64,000 nt of DNA from Bacillus xiamenensis. GTDB taxonomy: Bacteria; Bacillota; Bacilli; Bacillales; Bacillaceae. A program made the position numbers and the translations under genes. Below the pieces are notes generated by a model. That model was not told where the DNA came from and ran no database searches. It saw only the letters and a list, made by a program, of their open reading frames with translations. The stretch is taken from assembly GCF_000300535.1 (NCBI RefSeq), contig NZ_AMSH01000007.1, positions 23,634 through 87,633 on the forward strand, read 5' to 3'. Positions 17,003 to 29,405 of the stretch are shown here, piece after piece. Every line of letters starts with the position of its first letter. The stretch's first letter is position 1.

Positions 17003-17089
17003 ATAATTGCCAGTCTGTCCTTATGGCTAAGCCGGTCAGGACGGACGTACAGTTAAACAGGTGCCTCATGACTGAGGCGTTGCAATTAT
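17003..17089 (-). other. Structured 3' untranslated stretch of rpsT
   Basis: Between the rpsT stop and its terminator lies a stretch closed by the inverted repeat ATAATTGC / GCAATTAT (17003-17010, 17082-17089). Inside are two further hairpins: GTCTGTCCT / AGGACGGAC and GCCTCA / TGAGGC (17062-17077). The nested arms suggest a folded RNA or a small inserted palindromic element; the function is unknown. Confidence 0.4.
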
Positions 17090-17355
17090 TATGCAGAAAG
17101 TCCGTTTACTTGTTTAGCAAGTCTTGATTTATAACGCGCAGCTGCGTTTTTGTGTACAAGACCAGTTTTAACGGCTTTGTCAATGCGTTTTGCAGCAGAA
17201 GAAAGAGCAGCTTTTGCTTGCTCAGCATCGTTCTTAGCGACAGAAGCTTCAACTTGTTTAATCGCAGTACGCATCGCAGACTTGATCGTTGCGTTGTGTG
17301 CACGGCGTTCGTTATTCGTTTTTGTACGTTTGATCGCTGATTTAATATTTGGCAT
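17089..17355 (-). CDS. rpsT: Ribosomal protein bS20
   Basis: 88 residues, all helical and lysine-rich, starting [18 protein letters not shown]. It binds 16S rRNA early in 30S assembly. ATG 17355 follows GGAGGTG; the ATG three codons earlier overlaps the site. It is read opposite to holA and divergent from gpr, the same arrangement as in B. subtilis. Confidence 0.97.
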   Translation of the reverse strand: MPNIKSAIKRTKTNNERRAHNATIKSAMRTAIKQVEASVAKNDAEQAKAALSSAAKRIDKAVKTGLVHKNAAARYKSRLAKQVNGLSA

Positions 17356-17553
17356 GTGTTTCACCTCCTAAGATACAACCTAAACACAATTGTCTTAAGG
17401 TTAAATCTTCACAATAGAACAAATTGTATTCTATCAAACACACCTTTAGAATGCAATATAAATGTAAAGTATTTTTCATTGATGAAGCGCTCGAATGTTT
17501 CTTGAAAGAGATGGAAAGACTACAGTTAATGACTTGGTGGAAGGAGCTTTTTC

Positions 17554-18669
17554 ATGAAGAAACAGAAACTCGATTTAAGCGCATATCAAATCCGGACCGA
17601 TTTGGCCGTTGAAACAAAAGAGATACTAGAACAAGAGAACGATCCGAATGTCGTCAAAAAGGACGGTATTCAAGGAATTGTCGAGAAGGAAAAGGAAGAG
17701 CATGGCATCCGCATACGTACTGTGGAAATCACGAAAGAAGGAGAGGAACTGACAGGGAAAAAGGCGGGTACATACTTAACGCTTGAAGCGCAGGGAATTC
17801 GCGAGAAGGATTCTGAGATGCAAGAAAAAGTGGTCGAAGTCTTTGCCCATCATTTTGCTCAGTTTTTAAAAGACCGCGGCATTCAGGCAGATGCGAGCTG
17901 TCTTGTTGTGGGACTCGGAAACTGGAATGTCACGCCTGATGCTTTAGGGCCGCTCACAGTTGAAAACTTGCTGGTGACGCGGCATTTATTTGAATTACAG
18001 CCTGAAAATGTGCAGGAAGGCTATCGACCTGTGTCTTCTTTATCACCTGGCGTCATGGGACTGACGGGTATAGAAACAAGTGACATTATACAAGGTGTGA
18101 TTGAACGATCCAAACCGGATTTTGTGATCGCCATAGATGCACTGGCTGCCCGTGCGGTGGAACGGGTGAATACGACGATTCAAATCTCTGATACAGGTAT
18201 ACATCCAGGATCGGGTGTAGGGAATAAGCGCAAGGAATTAAGCAAAGACACATTGGGCATTCCAGTCATTGCGATTGGTGTTCCGACCGTGGTTGATGCA
18301 GTAACGATCGCAAGTGACACGATTGATTATGTCTTAAAGCATTTTGGTAGAGAACTGAAAGATGATAGACCTTCCCGATCTTTAGTACCAGCTGGTTTGA
18401 CATTTGGGAAGAAAAAAGTGCTGAATGAAGAAGACTTACCAGACGAAGAAACGCGTCAATCCTTTTTAGGCATAGTAGGAACGCTGCCTGAAGAAGAAAA
18501 AAGACAGTTGATCCATGAAGTGCTTGCACCGCTTGGACAAAATCTAATGGTCACACCGAAGGAAGTCGATACATTCATTGATGACATGGCGAACGTACTC
18601 GCCAATGGATTAAATACAGCGCTTCATCAAAAAATCTCTCAAGATAACATGGGTTCTTATAATCATTAA
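17554..18669 (+). CDS. gpr: GPR, germination protease for small acid-soluble spore proteins
   Basis: 371 residues (peptidase family M63/A25). The short N-terminal propeptide precedes the expected autoprocessing site; DLAVE near residue 14 recalls the substrate cleavage motif. [16 protein letters not shown] and [11 protein letters not shown] are conserved core elements. GPR is made in the forespore and cuts SASP during germination. ATG 17554 follows GGAAGGAG. In B. subtilis sigma-F/G control it; I could not pick a convincing -35/-10 pair here. spoIIP follows after 66 bases. Confidence 0.96.
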   Translation: MKKQKLDLSAYQIRTDLAVETKEILEQENDPNVVKKDGIQGIVEKEKEEHGIRIRTVEITKEGEELTGKKAGTYLTLEAQGIREKDSEMQEKVVEVFAHHFAQFLKDRGIQADASCLVVGLGNWNVTPDALGPLTVENLLVTRHLFELQPENVQEGYRPVSSLSPGVMGLTGIETSDIIQGVIERSKPDFVIAIDALAARAVERVNTTIQISDTGIHPGSGVGNKRKELSKDTLGIPVIAIGVPTVVDAVTIASDTIDYVLKHFGRELKDDRPSRSLVPAGLTFGKKKVLNEEDLPDEETRQSFLGIVGTLPEEEKRQLIHEVLAPLGQNLMVTPKEVDTFIDDMANVLANGLNTALHQKISQDNMGSYNH

Positions 18670-18735
18670 ACGGTTCTACTTTCTCTAGCTCGCTCATAGT
18701 GTAATTACTAGAAAGCGTGCTGGAGGGAGTAAATC

Positions 18736-19944
18736 ATGAAAAAAAGACCCCGCCGTCCTCGACAGTTGGTTGTTGCGATTAATGGAACGAAAGTAGTGAA
18801 GAGTATTTTCTTGTTTATTGCCTCTCTTGTGGTTGTGTTTGTCATGTCAGGGTCTTTGACGTCTTTAAAACCTGAGCTTAGACCTCAAGCGTCATTATAT
18901 GGTGTGGCAGATGAGCTGTCAGGGGCATTCTTTGCGACCCTAATGGGCATGGAAAACCAATATTTCGCCTCAGCGGTCCCAGAAGATCAGAAAGGATTCA
19001 ATTTCTCTGGGCTGTCACTCAAGCTTGCCACAAGTATCAATTTAGAAGATCCTCGCAGTTTTCTAGGAAGAGAGCTGCCGGGCTTTGAACATTTTGATAC
19101 AAAAATCATTTTAGCGGGTGAAGGGACAGACTATACGAATATGCCAATGGAATCGCCGCCGCCAAGTGAAGTCATCAAAGATGAAAAAGAGGCAAATTTG
19201 GCTGAGCTGGACAAGCTTGATGAGGATGAGCCGAAAAAGCCTGCGAAAGAGCCGGACCGATCTACAGGAAAACGAAAAGCTGTGTACATTTATCACACAC
19301 ATAATACGGAATCATATTTACCATTTCTAAAAGGAGAGACAAATCCAAACAATGCGCGGCACTCAAAAGTGAACGTCACCCTTGTCGGCGACATGTTTGG
19401 TAAAGCGCTCGACCAGCAAGGAATCGGCAACACAGTCGATAAAACGGAAATTGAAAAAAGACTGCTGCAAAAAGGGTTAAAGTATCCGCAATCGTATAAT
19501 GAATCGAGACTGGTTGTAAAAGAAGCCCTCGCTAAAAATGAGGACCTCAACTATTTAATAGATATTCACCGTGATTCAAGAAGAAAGAAAGATACCACAG
19601 TAGAGATCAAAGGCAAGAAATATGCACGGATAGCGTTTGTTGTTGGGAAGAAGAATCAAAGCTATGAGAAAAACTTAAAGCTGGCGACGGAGTTCCACCA
19701 TTTGATGGAGAAAAAATATAAAGGTCTCAGCGTCGGAGTGTTTGCCAAAGGAGAAATTGGTGATAATGGAATCTATAATCAAGACTTATCTGACAAAGCC
19801 CTTCTTTTAGAATTTGGCGGTGTGGATAATAATATGGAAGAATTGAAAAATGCATCTGACGCAGCAGCTGATGTGTTCAGTGAGATTTTCTGGGACGCAG
19901 AAAAGGTAAACGGCAAAGCAAAGGATGAGAAAAAACGGTCTTAA
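18736..19944 (+). CDS. spoIIP: SpoIIP, engulfment peptidoglycan amidase/endopeptidase
   Basis: 402 residues. An N-terminal membrane anchor (about 18-38) precedes a variable acidic linker (about 140-178) and an amidase domain with IYHTHNTESY (zinc His), NVTLVGDMFG, LIDIHRDS and LLLEFGG (catalytic Glu). With SpoIID and SpoIIM it degrades septal peptidoglycan to drive engulfment. ATG 18736 follows GGAGGGAG. It overlaps an alternative yqxA start by 20 bases. Confidence 0.96.
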   Translation: MKKRPRRPRQLVVAINGTKVVKSIFLFIASLVVVFVMSGSLTSLKPELRPQASLYGVADELSGAFFATLMGMENQYFASAVPEDQKGFNFSGLSLKLATSINLEDPRSFLGRELPGFEHFDTKIILAGEGTDYTNMPMESPPPSEVIKDEKEANLAELDKLDEDEPKKPAKEPDRSTGKRKAVYIYHTHNTESYLPFLKGETNPNNARHSKVNVTLVGDMFGKALDQQGIGNTVDKTEIEKRLLQKGLKYPQSYNESRLVVKEALAKNEDLNYLIDIHRDSRRKKDTTVEIKGKKYARIAFVVGKKNQSYEKNLKLATEFHHLMEKKYKGLSVGVFAKGEIGDNGIYNQDLSDKALLLEFGGVDNNMEELKNASDAAADVFSEIFWDAEKVNGKAKDEKKRS

Positions 19945-19957
19945 GGTGGTGCAGGGC

Positions 19958-20290
19958 ATGGGCTCATTTATCGGAAAAACCATTATTTTAGGGTTGGTAT
20001 TGCTGTTTGGCGTCTTTTTAGGAATGCAGCAAGCCAATAATGGCATGCTTCAAATGAAGGGCTACCATGATCCACAATTAAAAGGGGCCTTCACGATTCA
20101 CATGAATGACGATCAAGAAAAAGAAGCCTCTATTTTAGGAACAGCTGTGACAGAAAAGGATTTAGCAGAAAAGCAAAAGCAGCTTGAAGAAATGGAGAGC
20201 TTTAATGCCTTCTCTAAGGCAGGGAAAGCTTTATCTGATGGCATGACCCATGCAGCCCGTTCTCTTTATGATTGGGTGAATGGGAAATAA
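19958..20290 (+). CDS. yqxA: YqxA, small membrane-anchored protein
   Basis: 110 residues. One N-terminal membrane helix (about 3-22) is followed by a short polar part with a coiled-coil-like KQKQLEEMES stretch. Function unknown; it lies directly behind spoIIP as in B. subtilis, so co-expression in the mother cell is likely. ATG 19958 has AAGGTGG eight bases upstream; ATG 19925 (inside spoIIP) is the longer option without such a site. A terminator follows. Confidence 0.8.
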   Translation: MGSFIGKTIILGLVLLFGVFLGMQQANNGMLQMKGYHDPQLKGAFTIHMNDDQEKEASILGTAVTEKDLAEKQKQLEEMESFNAFSKAGKALSDGMTHAARSLYDWVNGK

Positions 20291-20326
20291 ACAGTGAATT
20301 TCATAAGATTACACACCTTTTCATGA

Positions 20327-20354
20327 AAGCCGCTAACCGATGAGCGGCTTTTCT
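20327..20354 (+). terminator. Terminator after yqxA
   Basis: Eight-pair stem AAGCCGCT / AGCGGCTT, eight-base loop, then a short TTTTCTTG tail. Confidence 0.75.
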
Positions 20355-20435
20355 TGATTTCGATTGAATCTTTACAGCCCTATTGATATAATCTAACCTA
20401 GCGCAACCCGCGTTTTATAGTAGGAGTGATAGATT

Positions 20436-22274
20436 GTGACAGATAAAGAAAAACGATTAGAACGGCAATCAAGAATTCGGAATTTCTCCATTATCGCCCA
20501 TATTGACCATGGCAAATCCACATTGGCGGACCGTATTTTGGAAAAAACAGCGGCGATTACTCAACGAGAAATGAAAGAACAATTACTTGATTCCATGGAC
20601 TTAGAGCGTGAACGCGGCATTACGATTAAATTAAACTCTGTCCAGCTGAAATATCAGGCCAAGGATGGAGAAGAATATATTATGCACCTGATTGATACAC
20701 CAGGGCATGTCGACTTCACCTATGAAGTATCCCGAAGCCTGGCTGCTTGTGAAGGGGCAATTCTTGTTGTGGATGCAGCACAAGGCATCGAAGCACAAAC
20801 ACTTGCGAACGTTTATTTAGCTCTTGATAACAACTTAGAAATTCTACCGATTATCAATAAAATTGATCTGCCGAGTGCAGAGCCTGAGCGTGTAAGACAA
20901 GAAATTGAAGATGTCATCGGCTTGGATGCATCTGAAGCAGTTCTGGCCTCTGCTAAGGCGGGGATTGGGATCGAGGATATTTTAGAACAAATCGTCGAAA
21001 AGGTGCCCGCACCAACTGGAGACCCAGAAGCACCGCTTCAAGCCCTTATTTTTGATTCCCTCTACGATGCGTATCGCGGCGTCATTGCTTACATACGAAT
21101 TGTCGAAGGGACGGTAAAACCCGGCCAGAAAATCAAGATGATGGCGACAGGCAAAGAATTTGAAGTGCTTGAGGTCGGCGTATTCACACCAAAAGCAATG
21201 CCAACAGACGAACTGACTGTTGGAGATGTTGGCTATTTGACAGCTGCCATTAAAAATGTCGGTGATACACGTGTAGGGGATACGATTACAAGTGCAGAAA
21301 ACCCTGCAAAAGAAGCACTGCCTGGATACAGAAAGCTAAACCCAATGGTATACTGCGGACTTTATCCAATTGACACAGCGAAATACAATGACTTGCGTGA
21401 AGCGTTAGAAAAGCTTGAATTAAATGATTCTTCCCTTCAATATGAGGCAGAGACATCCCAAGCACTTGGCTTCGGTTTCCGCTGCGGTTTCCTCGGTATG
21501 CTTCATATGGAAATCATCCAAGAACGGATTGAGCGTGAATTTAAAATTGACCTCATTACGACGGCGCCAAGTGTTATTTACGATGTGTATATGACAGATG
21601 GAGAAAAAATCGTCGTAGATAACCCGTCTAATTTGCCTGATCCGCAAAAGATTGAGCGAATTGAAGAACCGTACGTGAAAGCGACGATGATGGTGCCGAA
21701 TGATTATGTAGGTTCTGTTATGGAGCTTTGCCAAGGAAAGCGCGGTCATTTCATTGATATGCAATATCTTGATGCGAACCGCGTCAGCATTGTTTATGAA
21801 ATTCCTTTGGCTGAGATCGTATACGAATTCTTTGATCAGCTAAAGTCTAATACAAAAGGGTATGCGTCCTTTGATTACGAGCTAATTGGCTATCGCCCAT
21901 CCACTCTCGTGAAAATGGACATCATGCTCAATGGTGAAAAGATCGATGCGCTTTCCTTTATTGTTCACCGTGATTACGCGTATGAACGAGGAAAGATCAT
22001 TGTAGAAAAGCTAAAAGAACTGATTCCGCGCCAGCACTTTGAAGTACCTGTTCAGGCAGCGATTGGTCAAAAAATTGTTGCTCGATCCACTATTAAAGCA
22101 ATGCGTAAAAACGTACTTGCGAAGTGTTATGGTGGAGATATTTCCCGGAAAAGAAAGCTTCTTGAGAAGCAAAAAGAAGGGAAAAAGCGCATGAAGCAAG
22201 TGGGCTCTGTAGAAGTCCCGCAAGAAGCATTTATGGCCGTGCTGAAAATGGACGACAGCACACCGAAAAAATAA
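20436..22274 (+). CDS. lepA: Elongation factor 4 (LepA)
   Basis: 612 residues. Translational GTPase domains: G1 AHIDHGKST (about 21-29), G3 DTPGHVDF, G4 NKID. Then come domain II, EF-G-like domains III and V, and the LepA-specific C-terminal domain (about 490-612). It acts on translating or assembling ribosomes, perhaps by back-translocation. GTG 20436 follows TAGGAGTGA. It lies upstream of hemW, as in many Firmicutes. Confidence 0.97.
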   Translation: MTDKEKRLERQSRIRNFSIIAHIDHGKSTLADRILEKTAAITQREMKEQLLDSMDLERERGITIKLNSVQLKYQAKDGEEYIMHLIDTPGHVDFTYEVSRSLAACEGAILVVDAAQGIEAQTLANVYLALDNNLEILPIINKIDLPSAEPERVRQEIEDVIGLDASEAVLASAKAGIGIEDILEQIVEKVPAPTGDPEAPLQALIFDSLYDAYRGVIAYIRIVEGTVKPGQKIKMMATGKEFEVLEVGVFTPKAMPTDELTVGDVGYLTAAIKNVGDTRVGDTITSAENPAKEALPGYRKLNPMVYCGLYPIDTAKYNDLREALEKLELNDSSLQYEAETSQALGFGFRCGFLGMLHMEIIQERIEREFKIDLITTAPSVIYDVYMTDGEKIVVDNPSNLPDPQKIERIEEPYVKATMMVPNDYVGSVMELCQGKRGHFIDMQYLDANRVSIVYEIPLAEIVYEFFDQLKSNTKGYASFDYELIGYRPSTLVKMDIMLNGEKIDALSFIVHRDYAYERGKIIVEKLKELIPRQHFEVPVQAAIGQKIVARSTIKAMRKNVLAKCYGGDISRKRKLLEKQKEGKKRMKQVGSVEVPQEAFMAVLKMDDSTPKK

Positions 22275-22333
22275 CCGCCTCAAGGCAACCTACTTTACAA
22301 TGTCTGCCTTGACGTTTATAGTCGAAAACAAAC

Positions 22334-22365
22334 AAAGGTGCCGCAGCGATAAACTGCGGCTCTTT
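22334..22365 (+). terminator. Hairpin between lepA and hemW
   Basis: GCCGCAG / CTGCGGC (seven pairs) with an outer AAAG / CTTT extension over a small bulge. It has only a weak T tract, so it may be a leaky lepA terminator or attenuating hairpin in the hemW leader. Confidence 0.45.
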
Positions 22366-22388
22366 ACCTGTAAAGAAGGTGTCATCAA

Positions 22389-23528
22389 ATGAAAGCAGCT
22401 TACATTCACATTCCATTTTGTGAGCATATTTGTCACTATTGTGATTTCAATAAATTTTTCATTAAAACCCAGCCGGTCGATGAATACTTAGCCGCACTTG
22501 AAAAAGAGATGCAGCACACGATCGATCAAAAAGGAGAGCAAGAACTTAAAACGATCTTTATTGGCGGAGGAACTCCGACATCACTGACAATCAGCCAGCT
22601 AGATCAGCTTATGGACAGCATTCACCGCGTATTAAAACCGACTAAAAACCTGATCGAATTTGCAGTAGAAGCAAACCCAGACGAACTATCGCTTGAGAAA
22701 CTGCATGTGCTAAAATCAGCAGGTGTCAATCGGTTGAGCTTTGGTGTACAAACATTTGAAGACGATCTGCTCAAAAAAATCGGACGGGTTCATCAAAAGA
22801 AAGATGTCCTCACGTCTTTCGAACGAGCAAGAGCGGTTGGATTTGACAACATTAGTCTCGACCTCATGTTCGGTTTGCCTCATCAAGAAAAACATCATGT
22901 CATGAATTCACTTGAGACGGCTTTTTCATTAGGTGCAGAGCACTATTCTGTCTATTCACTGATTGTCGAGCCGAAGACGGTTTTTTACAATCTGATGCAA
23001 AAAGGGAAACTGCATTTACCTCCGCAAGAACGTGAGGCTGAAATGTACGAGCTGGTCATGGATGAAATGGAGCGTCACGGGCTCAAACAATATGAAATTA
23101 GCAATTACGCCAAACCGGGCTTTGAAAGTCAGCATAACCTCACCTATTGGAGCAATGATGATTACTTCGGTTTTGGTGCAGGAGCGCACGGCTATGTAGA
23201 TGGCGTCCGTAATGTGAACGCTGGACCAGTGAAACATTATTTGGAACTGATTGAACAAACAGGCTTCCCATATAAAGAAACACATCAAGTCACAAAAGCA
23301 GAACAGATCGAAGAAGAAATGTTTTTAGGTTTACGGAAAATTGAAGGCGTGAAAAGCGCTCATTTCCAAGCAAAATATGGAGACACTCCAGAAACGCTCT
23401 TTTCCTCTGTTCTTGAAGAATTAGCAGAAAAAGGGCTCATTGAACAGGATGAAATGGGCATTCGTTTAACAAGAAAAGGAAAATTATTAGGAAATGAAGT
23501 TTTTCAAGCGTTTCTCGGTGAGTTATAA
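22389..23528 (+). CDS. hemW: HemW, radical-SAM heme chaperone
   Basis: 379 residues. The radical SAM cluster motif is Cys11-x3-Cys15-x2-Cys18 followed by Asp, not the fourth cysteine of true coproporphyrinogen dehydrogenase HemN. The glycine-rich GGGTPT and a C-terminal winged-helix HemN_C domain (about 305-375) are present. HemW proteins bind heme and insert it into respiratory proteins; older B. subtilis annotation calls this gene hemN. ATG 22389. The hrcA operon follows after 60 bases with its own promoter. Confidence 0.93.
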   Translation: MKAAYIHIPFCEHICHYCDFNKFFIKTQPVDEYLAALEKEMQHTIDQKGEQELKTIFIGGGTPTSLTISQLDQLMDSIHRVLKPTKNLIEFAVEANPDELSLEKLHVLKSAGVNRLSFGVQTFEDDLLKKIGRVHQKKDVLTSFERARAVGFDNISLDLMFGLPHQEKHHVMNSLETAFSLGAEHYSVYSLIVEPKTVFYNLMQKGKLHLPPQEREAEMYELVMDEMERHGLKQYEISNYAKPGFESQHNLTYWSNDDYFGFGAGAHGYVDGVRNVNAGPVKHYLELIEQTGFPYKETHQVTKAEQIEEEMFLGLRKIEGVKSAHFQAKYGDTPETLFSSVLEELAEKGLIEQDEMGIRLTRKGKLLGNEVFQAFLGEL

Positions 23529-23557
23529 TTGACATTTTAATTTGAGTTTGGTAATTT
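23529..23557 (+). promoter_or_regulatory. Sigma-A promoter of the hrcA operon
   Basis: TTGACA (23529-23534), 17-base spacer, TAATTT (23552-23557), immediately upstream of the CIRCE operator. Confidence 0.7.
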
Positions 23558-23568
23558 TGTTTATACAA

Positions 23569-23595
23569 TTAGCACTCGTTGAAAGAGAGTGCTAA
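23569..23595 (+). promoter_or_regulatory. CIRCE operator (HrcA binding site)
   Basis: Perfect nine-base inverted repeat TTAGCACTC / GAGTGCTAA around nine bases. It lies over the transcript start of hrcA, so HrcA represses its own operon until heat shock occupies GroE. Confidence 0.98.
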
Positions 23596-23609
23596 CAGGG
23601 GTGATGATG

Positions 23610-24641
23610 ATGTTAACAAATCGTCAGCTTTTGATTCTGCAAGTCATCATTAATGACTTTATTCGTTCGGCGCAGCCAGTTGGATCAAGAACGCTTTCTA
23701 AAAAGGAAGACATCACATTCAGCTCTGCGACGATTAGAAACGAAATGGCTGATTTGGAGGAACTTGGTTTTATTGAAAAGACCCATTCTTCATCAGGAAG
23801 AATTCCTTCCGAAAAAGGATATCGTTATTATGTAGATCATTTGCTCTCTCCGCGAAAGCTGTCACCTAAAGAGCTTGTGCTCATCCAGTCAGTGTTTCAG
23901 GAGAAAATTTTTGAGCTGGAAAAAACAGTTCAAAAATCGGCGGAAATTTTATCAGATCTCACAAACTACACATCGATCGTGCTTGGTCCAAAGCTAAGTG
24001 AAAATCGATTAAAGCAAATTCAGCTTGTCCCCGTCCAGCCTAACAAAGCTGTGGCGATTATGATTACAGACAGCGGACATGTTGAAAACAAAACCATTAC
24101 CTTCTCTGAGCATCTTGACGTCTCAGATATCGAGAAGCTGATGAATATTTTAAACAGCCGCCTAGCAGGGGTTCCGATGGATCAGCTGAAGGACAGGATG
24201 TATAAAGAAGTGGTGATGCTGCTTCGTACGCATTTAAAAAACTATGATCATATTTTAGATGCGCTTGAAAGCACATTTACTTCAACGCAAAATGAATCAA
24301 AACTATTCTTTGGCGGGAAGATTAATATGTTGAATCAGCCAGAATTTCATGACATTGACCGCATTCGTTCACTCATGATGCTGATTGAACAGAAGAATGA
24401 TGTCATGCAGCTGTTTCATCCAAATGAGCAAGGAATCACCATTAAAATCGGTTCAGAAAACAATTTGGAAGCAATGGAGAATTGCAGTTTAATCACGGCA
24501 ACTTATTCAATCGATCAAAAACCACTTGGCTCCATTGCTGTCATCGGTCCTACCCGCATGGATTATGGCCGGGTCGTCAGTCTTTTGCATCATGTATCAA
24601 AAGACTTGTCAAACGCACTTTCCAATTTGTATGATGATTAG
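23610..24641 (+). CDS. hrcA: HrcA, heat-shock repressor
   Basis: 343 residues, as in B. subtilis. An N-terminal winged helix (about 1-75; [17 protein letters not shown] as recognition region) is followed by a GAF-like domain and an insert. It represses CIRCE operons (this one and groE) and needs GroEL to stay active. ATG 23610 (MLTNRQLLI) lies six bases from AGGGGTG; the upstream in-frame ATGs are tandem and less suited. First gene of hrcA-grpE-dnaK-dnaJ-prmA-rsmE-mtaB. Confidence 0.97.
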   Translation: MLTNRQLLILQVIINDFIRSAQPVGSRTLSKKEDITFSSATIRNEMADLEELGFIEKTHSSSGRIPSEKGYRYYVDHLLSPRKLSPKELVLIQSVFQEKIFELEKTVQKSAEILSDLTNYTSIVLGPKLSENRLKQIQLVPVQPNKAVAIMITDSGHVENKTITFSEHLDVSDIEKLMNILNSRLAGVPMDQLKDRMYKEVVMLLRTHLKNYDHILDALESTFTSTQNESKLFFGGKINMLNQPEFHDIDRIRSLMMLIEQKNDVMQLFHPNEQGITIKIGSENNLEAMENCSLITATYSIDQKPLGSIAVIGPTRMDYGRVVSLLHHVSKDLSNALSNLYDD

Positions 24642-24704
24642 GGTGATAAAAGGCGGGGGCGCAGCCCCTTCGTATTCTTGAATCTTTTGAGGGAGGTGAA
24701 CACA

Positions 24705-25262
24705 ATGTCAGAAGAAAAACAGACACCTGAGCAAGAAGCAGAAGTTGAAGCACAAGAAGAAGCAGTTCAAGCAGATACTGAGGAAGTAAAGCATGATGAA
24801 CAGTCTGCCTTCCAAGAGAAAATTGATGAATTGCAGCAGCTTCTAGATGAAAAAGAAAACAAAATTCTGCGTGTTCAAGCAGATTTCGAAAACTATAAAC
24901 GCCGTACTCGAACTGAAATGGAGACCGTGCAAAAATATCGATCTCAACATGTTGTCAGTGATCTTCTCCCGGCTCTTGACAACTTTGAAAGAGCGCTTGG
25001 AATTGATCCAGACAATGAGCAAACGAAAAGTTTGTTAGAAGGGATGAAAATGGTTTACCGCCAGCTGGTAGAAGCGCTGAAAAACGAAGGCGTTGAACCA
25101 ATTGAAGCTGTCGGCAAAGAGTTCGATCCAAACCTTCATCAAGCCGTCATGCAAGTTGAAGATGAAAACTACGATTCAAATATCGTTGTAGAAGAATTGC
25201 AAAAGGGCTATAAACTCAAAGACCGAGTCATTCGTCCATCAATGGTAAAAGTAAATCAATAA
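24705..25262 (+). CDS. grpE: GrpE, nucleotide exchange factor of DnaK
   Basis: 185 residues. An acidic disordered head (about 1-40) leads to a long coiled coil with [13 protein letters not shown], then the beta domain with [12 protein letters not shown]. It speeds ADP release from DnaK. ATG 24705 follows GGGAGGTG; a longer TTG-started frame lacks homology. Confidence 0.97.
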   Translation: MSEEKQTPEQEAEVEAQEEAVQADTEEVKHDEQSAFQEKIDELQQLLDEKENKILRVQADFENYKRRTRTEMETVQKYRSQHVVSDLLPALDNFERALGIDPDNEQTKSLLEGMKMVYRQLVEALKNEGVEPIEAVGKEFDPNLHQAVMQVEDENYDSNIVVEELQKGYKLKDRVIRPSMVKVNQ

Positions 25263-27125
<1,863 letters not shown>

Positions 27126-27168
27126 TCACCTTTACTTTTGAATAAGACTGCTGAAACGTACTCGTCAG

Positions 27169-27206
27169 AAAGTCAAAGTCAGGATCTCTTGGCTTTGACT
27201 TTTTTC
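27169..27206 (+). terminator. Hairpin between dnaK and dnaJ
   Basis: Ten-pair stem AAAGTCAAAG / CTTTGACTTT with a 14-base inner loop, then T-rich sequence. Probably a partial terminator that lowers expression of the distal genes. Confidence 0.75.
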
Positions 27207-27226
27207 TTTTCAACGATGAAAATGAA

Positions 27227-27256
27227 TTGAAAAAGGTCAAATCAAAATGATACAAT
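27227..27256 (+). promoter_or_regulatory. Candidate sigma-A promoter before dnaJ
   Basis: TTGAAA (27227-27232), 18-base spacer, TACAAT (27251-27256), 34 bases before the dnaJ ATG. In B. subtilis an internal promoter serves the 3' part of this operon. Confidence 0.55.
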
Positions 27257-27290
27257 CGTATTTATGTGAGAAAATCGGGAGTGTGAAGAG

Positions 27291-28424
27291 ATGAGTAAGC
27301 GTGATTACTATGAAGTGCTTGGCGTGAGTAAGAGCGCCTCAAAGGACGAAATCAAAAAGGCATACCGCAAGCTTTCAAAAAAGTATCACCCTGATATTAA
27401 TAAAGAAGCTGGCTCAGATGAGAAATTCAAAGAAGTAAAAGAAGCCTATGAAACCCTTTCTGACGACCAAAAACGTGCGCAATATGACCAGTTCGGTCAT
27501 ACCGATCCAAACCAAGGCTTTGGAGGCGGCGGCTTTGGAGGCGGTGGAGACTTTGGCGGCTTCGGTGGTTTTGATGATATCTTCTCTAGTATTTTTGGCG
27601 GCGGAGCCAGAAGAAGAGATCCGAATGCACCGCGTCAAGGAGCGGATCTTCAATATACAATGACCCTTTCATTTGAAGAAGCGGCATTTGGAAAAGAAGC
27701 AACGATCGAAATTCCTCGTGAAGAAACGTGTGAAACCTGTCATGGATCAGGTGCAAAACATGGAACAGAGGCGAAGACATGCTCACATTGCGGCGGATCA
27801 GGTCAACTAAATGTTGAGCAATCCACTCCATTTGGTAAAGTAGTCAACCGCAGAGTATGTAACTACTGTAGCGGAACTGGAAAACAAATTGATCATAAGT
27901 GTTCAACATGCGGCGGGTCAGGGAAAGTACGTAAGCGTAAGAAGATTAACGTGACAATCCCGGCAGGTGTTGATGATGGTCAGCAGCTTAGAGTATCTGG
28001 TCAAGGTGAACCAGGTGTAAATGGAGGACCTCCAGGCGATCTATTTGTTGTGTTCCATGTACGGACGCATGAATTCTTCGAGCGTGATGGAGACGACATC
28101 TACTGCGAAATGCCGCTCACCTTTGCGCAGGCCGCACTAGGTGACGAAATTGAAGTGCCGACATTACACGGAAAAGTAAAATTAAAAGTTCCTGCTGGTA
28201 CTCAAACGGGTACAAAGTTTAGACTAAAAGGAAAAGGTGTAAAAAATGTACGCGGCTATGGTCAAGGTGATCAGCATATTGTTGTACGCGTCGTTACACC
28301 GACGAATTTAACTGAAAATCAAAAAGATATCTTGAGAAAATTTGCTGAAGTGAGCGGAAATAAACCCGACGAACAAGAAATGAGCTTCTTCGATAAGGTG
28401 AAACGCGCATTTAAAGGCGAGTAA
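27291..28424 (+). CDS. dnaJ: DnaJ, Hsp40 co-chaperone
   Basis: 377 residues. J domain with His33-Pro34-Asp35; a Gly/Phe-rich linker (about 72-105); four CxxCxGxG zinc repeats (about 147-212: [32 protein letters not shown]); then the C-terminal substrate domains. It stimulates DnaK ATPase. ATG 27291 follows GTGAAGAG. Confidence 0.98.
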   Translation: MSKRDYYEVLGVSKSASKDEIKKAYRKLSKKYHPDINKEAGSDEKFKEVKEAYETLSDDQKRAQYDQFGHTDPNQGFGGGGFGGGGDFGGFGGFDDIFSSIFGGGARRRDPNAPRQGADLQYTMTLSFEEAAFGKEATIEIPREETCETCHGSGAKHGTEAKTCSHCGGSGQLNVEQSTPFGKVVNRRVCNYCSGTGKQIDHKCSTCGGSGKVRKRKKINVTIPAGVDDGQQLRVSGQGEPGVNGGPPGDLFVVFHVRTHEFFERDGDDIYCEMPLTFAQAALGDEIEVPTLHGKVKLKVPAGTQTGTKFRLKGKGVKNVRGYGQGDQHIVVRVVTPTNLTENQKDILRKFAEVSGNKPDEQEMSFFDKVKRAFKGE

Positions 28425-28446
28425 GACGGATAAGGAGTTGGTAGTA

Positions 28447-29382
28447 TTGAAGTGGTCAGAAATTAGCGTCCATACAACAAATGAAGCGGTGGAACCAATC
28501 ACCAATATTTTGCATGAAGCAGGTGCAAGTGGTGTCGTGATTGAGGACCCGCTTGATTTAGTCAAGGAACGTGAAAATGTATACGGTGAGATCTACCAGC
28601 TCGATCCGAATGATTATCCTGACGAAGGAGTCATTGTGAAAGCCTATCTTCCGATGAATAGCTTTTTGATGGAAACGGTAGATGAGATCAAAGAAGCCAT
28701 CAACAATCTTCTTTTATACGATATCGACCTTGGACGAAACACGCTGTCTACTTGTGAAGTAAACGAGGAAGATTGGGCGACTGCATGGAAGAAATACTAT
28801 CATCCTGTGAAAATCTCTGAAAAGTTCACCATCGTTCCAACGTGGGAAGAGTATACACCCGTTCATTCTGATGAATTGATTATTGAAATGGACCCTGGTA
28901 TGGCATTTGGAACAGGTACACATCCGACAACAGTCCTTTGCATTCAGGCGCTGGAACGCTATGTAAAGGAAAACGATACCGTGATTGATGTTGGAACAGG
29001 ATCGGGCATTTTAAGTGTTGCCGCAGCGATGCTTGGTGCAAAGGACATTTATGCATTTGATCTCGACACCGTTGCAGTGGAAAGTGCAAAGCAAAACATT
29101 GCATTAAATGGTGTGAGTGAGCAAGTAACGGTGAAACAAAACAACTTACTTGATGGCATTTCAGGTGAACGTGATGTGATCGTTGCCAACATTCTTGCAG
29201 AAGTCATCTTGCGCTTTACAGATCAAGCGTACGACCTATTGAAGAAAGATGGTTACTTCATTACATCAGGTATCATCGGACAAAAGAAATTACAAGTCAA
29301 GACGGCTTTAGAAGAAGCAGGTTTTGAGATTGTTGAAGTGCTGTCCATGGAAGATTGGGTCAGCATCATTGCGAAAAAATAA
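28447..29382 (+). CDS. prmA: PrmA, ribosomal protein L11 methyltransferase
   Basis: 311 residues. An N-terminal L11-recognition domain precedes a Rossmann methyltransferase with [14 protein letters not shown] (motif I) and the NILAEVIL catalytic stretch. It methylates lysines and the N-terminus of uL11. TTG 28447 gives the conserved [11 protein letters not shown] start; TTG 28438 is the only longer choice. AAGGAG lies upstream. Confidence 0.96.
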   Translation: MKWSEISVHTTNEAVEPITNILHEAGASGVVIEDPLDLVKERENVYGEIYQLDPNDYPDEGVIVKAYLPMNSFLMETVDEIKEAINNLLLYDIDLGRNTLSTCEVNEEDWATAWKKYYHPVKISEKFTIVPTWEEYTPVHSDELIIEMDPGMAFGTGTHPTTVLCIQALERYVKENDTVIDVGTGSGILSVAAAMLGAKDIYAFDLDTVAVESAKQNIALNGVSEQVTVKQNNLLDGISGERDVIVANILAEVILRFTDQAYDLLKKDGYFITSGIIGQKKLQVKTALEEAGFEIVEVLSMEDWVSIIAKK

Positions 29383-29405
29383 AGCGAGTAGGTGTCAGGA
29401 CACGT

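Noticed and set aside
17424..17553. Plus-strand frame and possible sigma-G promoter before gpr
   Set aside because: The frame overlaps gpr out of phase, and no -35/-10 pair with correct spacing could be found.
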